A DNA stretch of 64,000 nt from Acidobacterium sp. S8 (lineage in GTDB: Bacteria; Acidobacteriota; Terriglobia; Terriglobales; Acidobacteriaceae). The stretch covers positions 1 through 64,000 of the forward strand of contig NZ_LMUM01000029.1 of assembly GCF_009765985.1 (NCBI RefSeq). Reading direction: 5' to 3'. Made by a program: the position numbers and the translations under genes. The notes under the pieces are model-generated. The model did no database searches, had not been told where the DNA came from, and saw only the letters and a program-made list of their open reading frames with translations. Numbering within the stretch: position 1 is the stretch's first letter; each line of letters begins with the position of its first letter. This document shows, one piece after another, positions 51,923 through 61,272 of this stretch.

Positions 51923-53497
51923 ATGAATCACGTCGCTCAAGTTCTGTCGCCCCAATATCTCCGCTCCCGTATCGGCAAAGTTTGTGTAGCCATCATCGGG
52001 TCGACTCCTGCGGAAATGATCGAACGGGCGGAACTAGCCATCCGCGAGAATCCGTTTGTCGAATTTCGCCTCGATTACCTGGAAAAGCCATTAGCGGCGC
52101 TGCCGAAGCTTAAGACTTTTCTCGCTGAACGCAGCGAGGTAACCGCCGTCGCCACCTGCCGTCGCGTGGCTGGGGGAGGCAAATTCAAGGGCAAAATCGC
52201 CGATGAGTTGGAGATTTTGCAGAAGGCGGCTTCGTCCGGCTTCCACATGGTCGACATTGAATTACAGACCGCCGAGGCTATCAAGGCTGCTGGCGTGGAA
52301 AAGCTGCGCGCGCGGGGCGCGGCTCTCATCATTTCTTACCACGATTTTGTAGCCACCAAGGATCTGGACGGCATCTTCGAGCGAATCCGGCCCTATGAGC
52401 CTGAGTTCATCAAGATTGTTTCCACCGCCAGGAATCTGGTCGACAACGTCACCATGATGCACTTTCTCGAGCGCACCCGGGACATGGCTAATCTGATCGG
52501 CATCTGCATGGGCGATCAGGGCATCATCAGCCGCGTCCTGGCCATTCGCGCTGGCAGTGTTTTTACCTTTGCCGCCGCCACGCCCGGCGAAGAGACCGGG
52601 CCAGGCCAGATTGCGGCGCGGACGCTGCACGAAACGTACCGTATCGATCAGCTCGATGTTTCGACAAAGGTCTACGGCGTAGCCGGAAATCCGGTCCGCT
52701 ATTCGCTCTCACCCCTGATGCTGAACACCGCCTTCCGGCGCGAAACCGTGAATGCCGTTTTTCTGGCCCTGCAAACGAATAAGATCAACGACCTGCTGAC
52801 TCTCGTGCGCGAAGTGCCTGTTCATGGGCTGGCAGTGACGATGCCGCTCAAGGAAGAGATCCTCAAGCATTTAGAGAAAACCGACCCAATCTCGGAAAAG
52901 ATCGGGGCCTGCAACACCGTTGTTCGCGCGCAGGATGGCAAGCTGTACGGCTTCAATACGGATGTCGCGGCGGTAGTACGCCCGCTGGAGCGGCGCCTGC
53001 ACTTGAAAGGCGCCAAAATTCTTGTACTTGGAGCGGGTGGAGCGGCGAGGGCTGCCGTTTTCGGCCTGAAAGAAAAGGGCGCCGAGGTCTTCATTCTCAA
53101 TCGCACGACGGAAGATGGCCAGAAGCTCGCGCGACAAGCCAAAGCCAAGACCTTCAAACGTGAGCAACTGGCGAAATCGCAATTCGATGTCATCCTGAAT
53201 GCGACGCCCGTAGGTATGCACGGCGTTAAGCCGAACCATATTCTCGAGCCGAAAGAGATCAACGCACGCCTGGTCTTCGAGATGGTCTATAACCCCATCG
53301 ATACGCCACTGGTGCGTATGGCCCGCGAAAAAAATATCCCGGTGATTACCGGCGTTGAGATGTTCGTCCATCAAGGCGCACGCCAATTCGAAATCTGGAC
53401 CGGCAAACCTGCGCCGGAAGAAGAAATGCTGCGCGTGGTGGTGCATGCGCTCCGTCACCAGGCGGAAGCTGCGGCAGTCGAAAACAAGAAAAAATGA
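51923..53497 (+). CDS. Bifunctional 3-dehydroquinate dehydratase / shikimate dehydrogenase (AroD-AroE fusion)
   Basis: 524 residues. Residues 15-235 are type I dehydroquinase (AroD): FVEFRLDYLEKP and the Schiff-base lysine in FIKIVSTARN. Residues 250-520 are AroE: the shikimate site YSLSPLMLN, the catalytic Lys/Asp region MPLKEEIL and CNTVVR, the NADP motif GAGGAARA and NATPVGMHG. The two consecutive shikimate-pathway steps are thus in one polypeptide, as in plants and some bacteria. A Lys-rich tail ends the protein. It is alone in its operon; divergent from the M3 gene with a 148-base promoter region. Confidence 0.94.
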   Translation: MNHVAQVLSPQYLRSRIGKVCVAIIGSTPAEMIERAELAIRENPFVEFRLDYLEKPLAALPKLKTFLAERSEVTAVATCRRVAGGGKFKGKIADELEILQKAASSGFHMVDIELQTAEAIKAAGVEKLRARGAALIISYHDFVATKDLDGIFERIRPYEPEFIKIVSTARNLVDNVTMMHFLERTRDMANLIGICMGDQGIISRVLAIRAGSVFTFAAATPGEETGPGQIAARTLHETYRIDQLDVSTKVYGVAGNPVRYSLSPLMLNTAFRRETVNAVFLALQTNKINDLLTLVREVPVHGLAVTMPLKEEILKHLEKTDPISEKIGACNTVVRAQDGKLYGFNTDVAAVVRPLERRLHLKGAKILVLGAGGAARAAVFGLKEKGAEVFILNRTTEDGQKLARQAKAKTFKREQLAKSQFDVILNATPVGMHGVKPNHILEPKEINARLVFEMVYNPIDTPLVRMAREKNIPVITGVEMFVHQGARQFEIWTGKPAPEEEMLRVVVHALRHQAEAAAVENKKK

Positions 53498-53517
53498 TAA
53501 CGGCTTTTTTTTTACTT

Positions 53518-55116
53518 CTAGTGCGGACTTTGCGTCGCATCCTGCGGGCGAATTTCAATCGTGCGCATCAACTCCACAGACAATTCCTGCTGCTTATCTT
53601 TGAGAGCATTAAAACGCTTCTGCTGCTCTTCGCGCCGCGGATCTCCTGTACGTGCATATAGTTGCAGCAAACCAAAGTTAGCCGCCGAATTGTCCGGGTT
53701 TAAGGTAAGAGCTTGCGACAAGTGCTTTTCTGCGTTGGGATAATCCTTGATTTGAAGGTAGAGCAGGCCCAGTTCCGCTAACGTTTCAGGGCGGTTCGGT
53801 TCGAGTGTAAGTGATTGTGTAAGTTGGGTTTTGGCCTCGTCGATCTCGCCGTTGTGGCGCGCGATCCGGCCCAGATAGTAATGAGCGGTGGCTGCTGTTT
53901 CGTTGCTATTTGTGGCATTTTTCAGCCATTTTGAAGCCGTTTCGAAGTCATTTGCGCGGAAGTACGCTTCCCCTAATGCGAGAACTCCGGCTGCATCCTC
54001 CGGCCGCAAAGCATGGTATTTGGTCAGATATGGCAGCGCGTCGGCTGGACCGCGATCGAAGCCGGTGACAATCCCCATCGCATAGTTATAGGAGGCGTTC
54101 TCGGGCTCCAGGTGAACGGCTTCGTTCAACGCCTTGCGCGACTCGTCGAGCAGCGACATCTTCAGGCAGATCACTCCGAAGCGGTAGGCATAAGTCGCAT
54201 CCTTTGGAGCCAGATCGCGAGCATGGGCCAGGTAGCCGAGAGCGCCCTTGAGATCGTTGCGGTCTCCGGCGATACGGGCCAGATCGGAAAGAGTTACAGC
54301 GGAGCTGTCGTCGGCGGCAAATGCACGTTCCAGTGCCGCCTGCGCCTCGGGCAGCTTGCCCTGCGCCGCCTGTGCCAGACCAAGCATATGCAGGCCGGTG
54401 ACTGAAAGAGGCTTGCGGGATGCCACCGCTTTCAGCAGGGATTCGAGCAGGTCAGCGTTGTGGCCGGATCGGAATGCAGGGACCAATTCCAGTACGTCCG
54501 CCTCCGTCATGTCAGGCTGAGCCACTAACGCGGTGGCATCGCGGCTGGCTTCGGCAGTATGCCCCAGGGCGGCTTCATCCCCACACGCAACCACCAGCAT
54601 ATTCAAGGCTTGCTTATCCTCCGCGCTGAGCTTTTTGACATGCTCCAAAGAACGGGTATAGTTGCCCGTGCGCATAAGCAGAATTGCGACGTAGTAATTC
54701 GCCTCTGGGTCGGCAGGCGACATCGAGAGGACCTTTTCGTAAATGCGCAGCGCCTTTGCTTCGGAGGCGGGATCATGCGGGCCTGTCTGCATATACAGCC
54801 GACTTAGGTTCAGGTAAGCGCTGGTGAGACCCGGGCTGTGCCGGATCGCCGCAGAGAAATCCTTCTCGGCTTCGTCCTTTTTTCCCTGCTGAATGGCGAT
54901 GACGCCCTTGAGGTTTTCAATCCCGCCATTTGCCGGATAGGCTTTCTCTGCTTCAGTGATGAGCGACTGTGCTTCTGAGAGATTCCCAGACTGAATCTGG
55001 TTTTGAATAGCCAGCAGTGTGCGCTCATAGTTGTTGGTCGTCGTTTGCGCCGTCGCAACAGTGGTCAGAAGCGCCATCACGCCGATCCATCTGCACATTC
55101 CTGTTCGCGCACACAT
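53518..55116 (-). CDS. Exported TPR-repeat protein (large)
   Basis: 532 residues from the ATG at 55116, which begins MCARTGMCRWIGVMALL, a signal-like segment ending near VATAQ. Other in-frame ATGs at 55098, 55143 and 55158 are possible; the one at 55143 would overlap the start codon of the divergent TPR gene. About 12-14 TPR motifs follow (for example AYLNLSRLYMQTGP, ATAHYYLGRIARHNGE, AANFGLLQLYARTGDP), covering nearly the whole length. TPR arrays bind other proteins or peptides. Periplasmic. No enzyme domain. It may act with the adjacent TPR and TonB receptor genes. Confidence 0.82.
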   Translation of the reverse strand: MCARTGMCRWIGVMALLTTVATAQTTTNNYERTLLAIQNQIQSGNLSEAQSLITEAEKAYPANGGIENLKGVIAIQQGKKDEAEKDFSAAIRHSPGLTSAYLNLSRLYMQTGPHDPASEAKALRIYEKVLSMSPADPEANYYVAILLMRTGNYTRSLEHVKKLSAEDKQALNMLVVACGDEAALGHTAEASRDATALVAQPDMTEADVLELVPAFRSGHNADLLESLLKAVASRKPLSVTGLHMLGLAQAAQGKLPEAQAALERAFAADDSSAVTLSDLARIAGDRNDLKGALGYLAHARDLAPKDATYAYRFGVICLKMSLLDESRKALNEAVHLEPENASYNYAMGIVTGFDRGPADALPYLTKYHALRPEDAAGVLALGEAYFRANDFETASKWLKNATNSNETAATAHYYLGRIARHNGEIDEAKTQLTQSLTLEPNRPETLAELGLLYLQIKDYPNAEKHLSQALTLNPDNSAANFGLLQLYARTGDPRREEQQKRFNALKDKQQELSVELMRTIEIRPQDATQSPH

Positions 55117-55141
55117 CTGGCGCTTTACACTAGGGATCAGC

Positions 55142-56152
55142 ATGTTTCGTTCAGGCAAGTTACCATCTTACTGGCTTCTTGCTGCACTCCTCTTTGCTCA
55201 GATTCTCGCATCTGCGTCGGGTCAGGTGCGCACCGATCCACCGTCCCCGGCTTCACCATCGATCGAATCGCTGTCGCTTTCATCGGAAGAAGCCCGCCAG
55301 TTGGATCAGGCGGTAAAATTGCGCGATTATCCTCGCGCGGAGAAGCTGCTTCTTTCAGAGATCGACAAGGATCCACATTCCCCGCGCTCGGCGCAACTGC
55401 TGGCCTATATCGGCAGCATCTATTTCCTCGACCAGGACTTCCTCAACGCTGCTGTTGCCTGGAAAAAGTCTCAAGTCATTGCGCCCCTAAATCCCTCACT
55501 CCGGTTTTCGCTTGCCATGGCATATATCCGCATCGGGCATCCGGATTGGGGGCGATCGGAACTCAAGTCGCTGGCAATGGAGCATCCTGCCGACGCCCTA
55601 TACCCATACTGGCTGGGGCGCCTGGATTACGACGCGCAAAACTATGATGGGGCGATTCACTATTTTCAGCAGGCTCTCGTACTTGATCCGGCGATGGCGC
55701 GGGCCTATGACAATCTTGGCCTCTGCTACGCGTACAAGAACGACAGCACGCACGCAATCGAGAATTATCAAAAGGCAATTGAGGCCGACAGGAAATCGCC
55801 GAATCCATCGCCGTGGCCTCATCTGAATCTCGCCCTCTCTCTTCAGCTTTTGAATCGGATGGATGAAGCTGAAACTCAATTCCGTGAAGCCATTCGGCTC
55901 GATCCGAAACTGGCACCAGCGCACTTCCGGCTGGGCAATCTGCTGGAGGACCGTGGCCGAAGCGATGCCGCCATCCCAGAATTGAAGGAAGCAGCCCACC
56001 TCGATTCGAGCTACGCCGAGCCGCATTTCTCACTGGCGAGGATTTACCGAAAAGCTGGTCAGACATCGGCTGCCGATGAGGAGGTGCAGATCTACCTGAG
56101 CCTTCATTCCGACTCTGGCTCGCCCGCACCTCAATCATCCAAACCTAAATAA
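55142..56152 (+). CDS. Exported TPR-repeat protein (medium)
   Basis: 336 residues from the ATG at 55142, which has AGGG with 6-nt spacing and starts a Sec signal (MFRSGKLPSYWLLAALLFAQ). About seven TPR units follow, for example AYIGSIYFLDQDFLNAAVAW, AYDNLGLCYAYKND and HFRLGNLLEDRGRSD. It is divergent from the large TPR gene, from which its ATG is 25 bases away, so they share a promoter region of little more than a ribosome site; the promoter may lie inside the other gene. It is convergent with the TonB receptor gene. Role unknown. Confidence 0.85.
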   Translation: MFRSGKLPSYWLLAALLFAQILASASGQVRTDPPSPASPSIESLSLSSEEARQLDQAVKLRDYPRAEKLLLSEIDKDPHSPRSAQLLAYIGSIYFLDQDFLNAAVAWKKSQVIAPLNPSLRFSLAMAYIRIGHPDWGRSELKSLAMEHPADALYPYWLGRLDYDAQNYDGAIHYFQQALVLDPAMARAYDNLGLCYAYKNDSTHAIENYQKAIEADRKSPNPSPWPHLNLALSLQLLNRMDEAETQFREAIRLDPKLAPAHFRLGNLLEDRGRSDAAIPELKEAAHLDSSYAEPHFSLARIYRKAGQTSAADEEVQIYLSLHSDSGSPAPQSSKPK

Positions 56153-56153
56153 T

Positions 56154-56223
56154 TCACCCGGCGCGCCGTATAGCACGCCCGGGTGACATGGTAAAAGCTT
56201 TAGCCGCGAAGACTGGCTTCGCG
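56154..56223. terminator. Two hairpins between convergent TPR and TonB-receptor genes
   Basis: First hairpin: TCACCCG (56154-56160) with CGGGTGA (56180-56186), extended by GCG/CGC with a bulge. Second: CGCGAAG (56205-56211) and CTTCGCG (56217-56223), a perfect 7-bp stem with a 5-base loop, directly abutting the receptor stop. No long T-run is seen, so they may be terminators of limited strength. Confidence 0.5.
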
Positions 56224-56224
56224 C

Positions 56225-59200
56225 CTAAAACTCCAGACGACCGTAGAACTGGATCGTACGCGGTGTGCTTACTGATCCGTTCCACTGACCGAAGCCGGAG
56301 GCTCCTACAGTTGTGTTGAAGGCATACGACGCACCAGTATTCCCTCCCTGGTTGACGAAGTAATGGTTGTTCCATGCGTTGAAGAAGTTGGTGCCAAACT
56401 TGAAGTTAAGCCGCTCACCGAACCGGGTGTCCTTGGTTAAGGAGACATCGGTGTTCTTAAAGCTTGGCCCATAGATATTGGTCACGGGTGCGCCGTAGCC
56501 TGTGTAGCCGAACTGACTGAAGTTCGTCTCAAAGGCATCTTCGTTGATATATTGGCCATCGCCCTTGGATGGATTGAAGCCATTGCGGCCGTGGGGTAAT
56601 ACCTGTTTTCCGGGAATGATGCCCGGCAGACAGCCCTGACGGGTTTGGCCTATGACATTGCAGCTTGCGGAGTGAAATGAGAGCGGGATGCCAAACTCGT
56701 ACCGGTAAATCGGACTCACCTTCCACCCTCCGGCAAAACCGGAAGCTATGCCGGAATTCAAATAGCGGTGATGGCTGCCCAGGGGCAGTTCATATACAAA
56801 AGCCAGCGAACCGACGATTGGCGTGTTGTCTTCTGAGAGGGCGCGCAGCCGCTTGATATCGAACGGAGAGAAGATGTTGTCTCCGCCGGAACCATCGTTG
56901 TTTGCCTGAGTCGTTTGTGACGCGTCGGTGATCAGCTTTGACCAGGTGAAAGAACCAAGGATGTACAAGCCGGCCTGGAAGCGGCGCTCCACGCGTGCCT
57001 GCAGCGAGTGGTAGATGGAATTTCCGTGCCCTTCATTGAGACCCTGCAGCGTACCGCAATATTGCGGAAAAGGCGTGAGCGCCTGCGCCAGCGTTGGATC
57101 GCAATTTTTGAGCCCGGTGCCGTAGCCGAGGAACGGCGGAGCGACATTGTTCTGCGCGAAGACAGTGGGACCGTCATAGCCGTCTGTCGCGATGGTGGCG
57201 TTGTAATTTGCCTTCAGCACCGTATCTAACAGCACCGTGCCGCCGGGACCGAGTACCGGGGTGGAAGCCAGCGTGTTGAAGGTTCCGGTAAATGGATTGA
57301 CGACGTTGATGGGGCTCTTTTGCGATGGGAGGTGCGTACCCTTGGTACCCACATACGACGCACTGACGAAGAGGTTGCTCGGCAATTCACGCTCGATGGT
57401 GAGGTTCCATTGCGACGAGTAAGGGCGGTGGTTGGCATCACGCGGCCGGTACAACGGCGAGATACCGTTATCTGCGCCTGCACTGATGTCTGACGTTACC
57501 GCAGGAGCAAACGGTGCAAAGCCATTGTAGTTGAGATACATTTGCGGCTGTTGGCGGTTTCCAACCTGAATCTGCGAAACCTGCGCGGTTGTATTGAATC
57601 CGTCGAGACTCATGCCGCCGCCCCAACCCGGATAGAATGCCTGTCCGTAATAAACACCATATCCCGCACGGACCACCGTTTTGGGGTCTAGTGAGTAGGC
57701 TGCGCCTACGCGCGGCGAAATGTTATCGAGGACGAGCTCTTCCGGATACCGGGCGCCGTAGCTGGCGCTTCCGTACTTGTTTCCCGCAAACGCGAGACGG
57801 CCGAGAAGCGGCTGGCCGCCGGTGCTGACCGCATCAGGATTCTGGCCATCCGGGTCGAAGAATGACAGGTGGTCATTCTTCTCGATCGAAGGCGCGATGT
57901 AATCCCACCGCAAACCATAAGTCAGTGTCAGTTGCGGGTTCAAACGCCACGCATCGCCGACATGCGCGGCTGAGCCGAACTGCCGCGGATAGTTGCTGAC
58001 CACGTTGTAATAGGTCACATTCGCATTCGAGGTCGCACCCAACTCGAAGGCCAACATGTCATTTCCGGAATTTGTGCCTGAAATGCCGGTCGTGCTCTGC
58101 GAGAAGGTGAAGGTGCCGGCCTGGTTGGTGGAGATGCGGCGGTTGCCACCGGCATTCCGCCATTCGTATCCCGCGGTCAGGGTGTGTTTTCCTATGACGC
58201 GGGTAAGGACATCGTTAAATGCCCAGGTTGGACGGGTGGTCAGGCTGTTACCGGAGGCATCGGTGTTGTTGCCGAGCTGATTGTACTGGCTGAAGTTGAA
58301 CTGGGGCAGTCCACCGTTCGCGACACCCGCTACCTTGGGCAGGCTGGCGCCGGCATTCAGCGCATAGTACCCTTCGTTGCGATTCAGATAGCCAAAGGTC
58401 GCGTGGTTGGTCATGACGGGCGAGAAGGTGTGCTCCCAGTTGAGGCGTGCAATTGGAGCATTTTCAGGAACTGCGGGACTTGCCGTTGACAGGGCCTTGG
58501 GCAGGTAGCTGCCAAGGTTCGGCGCTGAATACTGACGCCAGTAAGTGAAGTAGAAGTGGTCGCTGTCCCTGAAGCTGAAATCTTCACGGGTCATATACAC
58601 ATTTTCAGCATTGGTTAGAGAACCCTGGCCGGCGGTTGGCGATAAGTAATTGTTCAATTCGCCACTGTTCGTGGGCGTCGGCATAGCAGCAATCCATGCC
58701 TGTGCAATTGGATCTTCAATCTTGGCAAAGGTCGCCGGATCGATAATATTGTTGGGGATCTGTTGACCGGAGTATGAATAGAGCGGATTGCCGGGATCGG
58801 TCACGATCGGATAATAAAGCGGAATGAGGTTGCCGCTTGCATCCTTCAGGTTGCTGAAGTTGCCTTGCCGGGCATTGAGCGATGCGATCGACAGCGTAGG
58901 CGCGACGGCTGCGCCGTGATCCTGAAACCCTTCCCAGTTGAAGTAAAAATATGCCTTTCGTGATGACGAGGCACCGTGCAGCCAGGGAAGCAGAATCGGG
59001 CCCCCGATATTGGCTCCGTAGTTATTTTCCTTATCCGGTACCCTACTGGTGCCGCCCCATTGAATTGCGTTCAGCGCATCGTTGCGGAAGTACTCGAATG
59101 CAGCGCCGTGAAACTGTTCGCCGCCGCCCTTGCTCTGGACAATCAGCTGTCCCGAAGTTGAAGACCCATATTGTGATGGATAATTTGCCGTAAGCACGTG

Positions 59201-59890
59201 GACTTCGCTTACCATGTCGGGCGACATCTGGAAGTCTTCATACAGCGAAACCATGCCACTCTGGTTCATGAAACCTTCGGTCATGGTCGCGCCGTCGAGT
59301 AGCGCTTCATCACCAGTGGTCAGACCGCCGTTGATACGGGCATTGTACGCATTGCCTGTTGATGCAGTGGAAACGCCGGGCAACATAATGGCCAGCCCGA
59401 TTGCCGAACGGGGCATGCCCGAGATCGTCAGTGGCAGATCCTGCAGAGTCTGCGGAGCGATGCCGCCTTCCAGGGTGGGATTCTCGAAGTTAATCAGGGA
59501 CACGTCACCATTGACGGTGACGGTCTCGTCGGCCTTGCCGACGGTCAGGTGAACGTCAGTACGAGCTACCTGGTTCACCGCGAGTTCGATGCCTGTCTGC
59601 ACGACCGACTGGAAACCCTGAGCATTCACCGAAAGTGTGTATTTTCCGGGAGTTAGATTGCGGAACGTGTACTCGCCGGAGCCATTTGAAACGACATTCT
59701 GCTGGAATCCCGTAGCCAGATTGGTCAGGCTCAAATTTGCTGCCGGAACGATCGCGCCGCTTGAATCTGTGACGGTGCCGCTCAACGATGCATTTGTGTC
59801 CTGCGCGTAAATGAAACTGTTTACAGTAAACGGTATCATTATGAGAAAAAACAATACCAACCATCTTTTTTGAGCCAATACCTTGTTCAA
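56225..59890 (-). CDS. Oar-like TonB-dependent receptor with carboxypeptidase-regulatory-like domain
   Basis: 1221 residues from a TTG at 59890. AGGAGG lies 8 nt before it, and the protein then begins MNKVLAQKRWLVLFFLIMIP, a good signal; the ATG at 59914 overlaps that ribosome site and is less likely. Residues about 35-125 are a carboxypeptidase-regulatory-like beta-sandwich (SLSGTVTDSSGAIVPAAN, GEYTFRNLTPGKYTLSV), then a plug (about 130-260) and a 22-strand barrel ending in YGRLEF. This large class is very common in acidobacteria and is thought to import polysaccharide fragments. No SusD gene is present; a TPR gene lies upstream. Confidence 0.92.
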   Translation of the reverse strand: MNKVLAQKRWLVLFFLIMIPFTVNSFIYAQDTNASLSGTVTDSSGAIVPAANLSLTNLATGFQQNVVSNGSGEYTFRNLTPGKYTLSVNAQGFQSVVQTGIELAVNQVARTDVHLTVGKADETVTVNGDVSLINFENPTLEGGIAPQTLQDLPLTISGMPRSAIGLAIMLPGVSTASTGNAYNARINGGLTTGDEALLDGATMTEGFMNQSGMVSLYEDFQMSPDMVSEVHVLTANYPSQYGSSTSGQLIVQSKGGGEQFHGAAFEYFRNDALNAIQWGGTSRVPDKENNYGANIGGPILLPWLHGASSSRKAYFYFNWEGFQDHGAAVAPTLSIASLNARQGNFSNLKDASGNLIPLYYPIVTDPGNPLYSYSGQQIPNNIIDPATFAKIEDPIAQAWIAAMPTPTNSGELNNYLSPTAGQGSLTNAENVYMTREDFSFRDSDHFYFTYWRQYSAPNLGSYLPKALSTASPAVPENAPIARLNWEHTFSPVMTNHATFGYLNRNEGYYALNAGASLPKVAGVANGGLPQFNFSQYNQLGNNTDASGNSLTTRPTWAFNDVLTRVIGKHTLTAGYEWRNAGGNRRISTNQAGTFTFSQSTTGISGTNSGNDMLAFELGATSNANVTYYNVVSNYPRQFGSAAHVGDAWRLNPQLTLTYGLRWDYIAPSIEKNDHLSFFDPDGQNPDAVSTGGQPLLGRLAFAGNKYGSASYGARYPEELVLDNISPRVGAAYSLDPKTVVRAGYGVYYGQAFYPGWGGGMSLDGFNTTAQVSQIQVGNRQQPQMYLNYNGFAPFAPAVTSDISAGADNGISPLYRPRDANHRPYSSQWNLTIERELPSNLFVSASYVGTKGTHLPSQKSPINVVNPFTGTFNTLASTPVLGPGGTVLLDTVLKANYNATIATDGYDGPTVFAQNNVAPPFLGYGTGLKNCDPTLAQALTPFPQYCGTLQGLNEGHGNSIYHSLQARVERRFQAGLYILGSFTWSKLITDASQTTQANNDGSGGDNIFSPFDIKRLRALSEDNTPIVGSLAFVYELPLGSHHRYLNSGIASGFAGGWKVSPIYRYEFGIPLSFHSASCNVIGQTRQGCLPGIIPGKQVLPHGRNGFNPSKGDGQYINEDAFETNFSQFGYTGYGAPVTNIYGPSFKNTDVSLTKDTRFGERLNFKFGTNFFNAWNNHYFVNQGGNTGASYAFNTTVGASGFGQWNGSVSTPRTIQFYGRLEF

Positions 59891-59935
59891 CAGCGTCGCC
59901 TCCTGATAGGTCATCCACGGAAAAGTTGTAGCTAC

Positions 59936-59947
59936 AAATTTTTAAAA
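59936..59947. promoter_or_regulatory. 12-bp perfect palindrome in the receptor leader
   Basis: TTGTAGCTACAA is self-complementary over all 12 bases. It lies 45 bases upstream of the receptor start codon and downstream of the predicted -10 box, i.e. around the start of the transcript, where a repressor could act. Confidence 0.4.
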
Positions 59948-59959
59948 CTTTTAAGCGCG

Positions 59960-59989
59960 ATAATCTTTGTGACGCTTTGGCTCTGTCAA
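59960..59989 (-). promoter_or_regulatory. Sigma70-like promoter of the TonB receptor gene
   Basis: On the minus strand: TTGACA (59984-59989), 18-bp spacer, GATTAT (59960-59965). A perfect -35 box and a 4/6 -10 box in the otherwise AT-rich leader. Transcription would begin near 59952. Confidence 0.6.
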
Positions 59990-60027
59990 GAAAAAAATGT
60001 CTAATCAATAAACATGCGTATCCTAGC

Positions 60028-60040
60028 GTGGTCATACCAC
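60028..60040. promoter_or_regulatory. Distal FadR-subfamily (GntR) operator-like palindrome
   Basis: GTGGT-CAT-ACCAC, same arms as the uxaC site at 13015. It lies 39 bases upstream of the predicted -35 box of the receptor gene, so it is not in a simple repressor position; activation or looping would be needed. Confidence 0.5.
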
Positions 60041-60123
60041 ACGAATCGTGAGGAGAGGTCGGGCGGTTCGGCGACTTTTCGAATGGCTTCGAAGTTAACG
60101 GGTGGGATGAAACGATGGAGCCT

Positions 60124-61272
60124 TCAACGCTCGGTCGCGATGTGGGCGTCTTTCAAGGCGCGTCTTTCTGCGTCGATTGCAGTTGTATGGAGTTCCATGA
60201 CGCGATGCATTGCGGCATCCGCACCTTTTGTGTCGCCCTCAAAGCGCAATGCCCTGGCGAGCAAGTAAGGCGCTGCTGAATCGTCGGGATTCATCTCCGC
60301 GGCCCGGCGCAGCAACGGTATGGCCTGATCTACATGGTGGAGTTGGAATTCAGCTTTGCCCATGTAGAAGTAGGTCGCCCAGGAATCGGGGGCAATGCTT
60401 TGCGCCTTCTGTAAATAGGAGATCCCTTCCTGGTAGCGTTCTGACTGCACCAGGAGAGCGCCCAGATAATACAGGGCATCTTCGTCCTGAGGATCAGCCT
60501 GGATTGCCTGATTCAGCTGCTTCTCCGCTTCCGCGTTTTCCTGAAGACTGATGTACACCTTGCCCAATTCGCGGTGGGCACCGGGAAAAGCCGGATCTGT
60601 GTGTAACACGGACCGAAAGGCGTTCTGCGCTTCAGGGAAGTTTCTGGCGTCGGCATAGGCCTTTCCCATGAGGAAGCCAGCTTGTGCGGGTGTCGCGGTG
60701 GAAAAAAGCCGTGTGAAGACATCCTGGGCCTGTTGTGACTGACCGGCTCGAGAATAAGCAACCCCAAGGAGATAGAGAGCCGCGGAGTCCTGGTCACCGA
60801 CATCCGTCAATGGCTTCAATAAGCGAATACCTTCTTCACTGTGATCGCTATATGTAAGGCATGTCGCCAACAGCAAAGTGGCTTGATGGTTAGACGGATC
60901 CTGCTCACGCAACTGCTCGAAATATGGCGATGCGTGGGCATAGTCGTCCTGCTTCATATAAGCCAACCCGAGATTCAGTTGTGTCTCCTGCTGATGTGGG
61001 CTGATGCTCAAAACCTGTTTGTACATCTCAATCGCTTTGGTATAGCGGTGAGTTTTGGCATACAAGATGCCAAGATTAGCAAGCGCGCTGATGTTATGCG
61101 GATCCAGTTCGAGGACTTTGTGAAACCCTGCCTCCGCCTGCGCGTACTCGCCTGCATTCAGCGCTCGTACTGCTGACTCGAAGGTTTGTCTCGCTGTGTC
61201 CGAGGCCACACAGAACCCACCGGTCGATGAGAACAGCAGCGCGATTGCAAGAGCTAGTGTGCGAAAGTTCAT
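60124..61272 (-). CDS. Exported TPR-repeat protein between two TonB receptors
   Basis: 382 residues from the ATG at 61272, where MNFRTLALAIALLFSSTGGF is a signal segment; ATGs at 61299 and 61389 would put hydrophilic sequence in front. About nine TPR units follow: for example FHKVLELDPHNISALANLGIL, QLNLGLAYMKQDDY, ALYLLGVAYSRAGQ, ALYYLGALLVQSERY and ATYFYMGKAEFQ. It lies between two TonB-dependent receptor genes on the same strand, and so may serve as their periplasmic or surface accessory, in the way the TPR-fold SusD serves SusC. Function unproven. Confidence 0.85.
   Translation of the reverse strand: MNFRTLALAIALLFSSTGGFCVASDTARQTFESAVRALNAGEYAQAEAGFHKVLELDPHNISALANLGILYAKTHRYTKAIEMYKQVLSISPHQQETQLNLGLAYMKQDDYAHASPYFEQLREQDPSNHQATLLLATCLTYSDHSEEGIRLLKPLTDVGDQDSAALYLLGVAYSRAGQSQQAQDVFTRLFSTATPAQAGFLMGKAYADARNFPEAQNAFRSVLHTDPAFPGAHRELGKVYISLQENAEAEKQLNQAIQADPQDEDALYYLGALLVQSERYQEGISYLQKAQSIAPDSWATYFYMGKAEFQLHHVDQAIPLLRRAAEMNPDDSAAPYLLARALRFEGDTKGADAAMHRVMELHTTAIDAERRALKDAHIATER

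Noticed and set aside
53497-53518. Terminator between aroDE and the large TPR gene (nine T in a row)
   Set aside because: A T-run is present, but I find no GC-rich stem directly before it.
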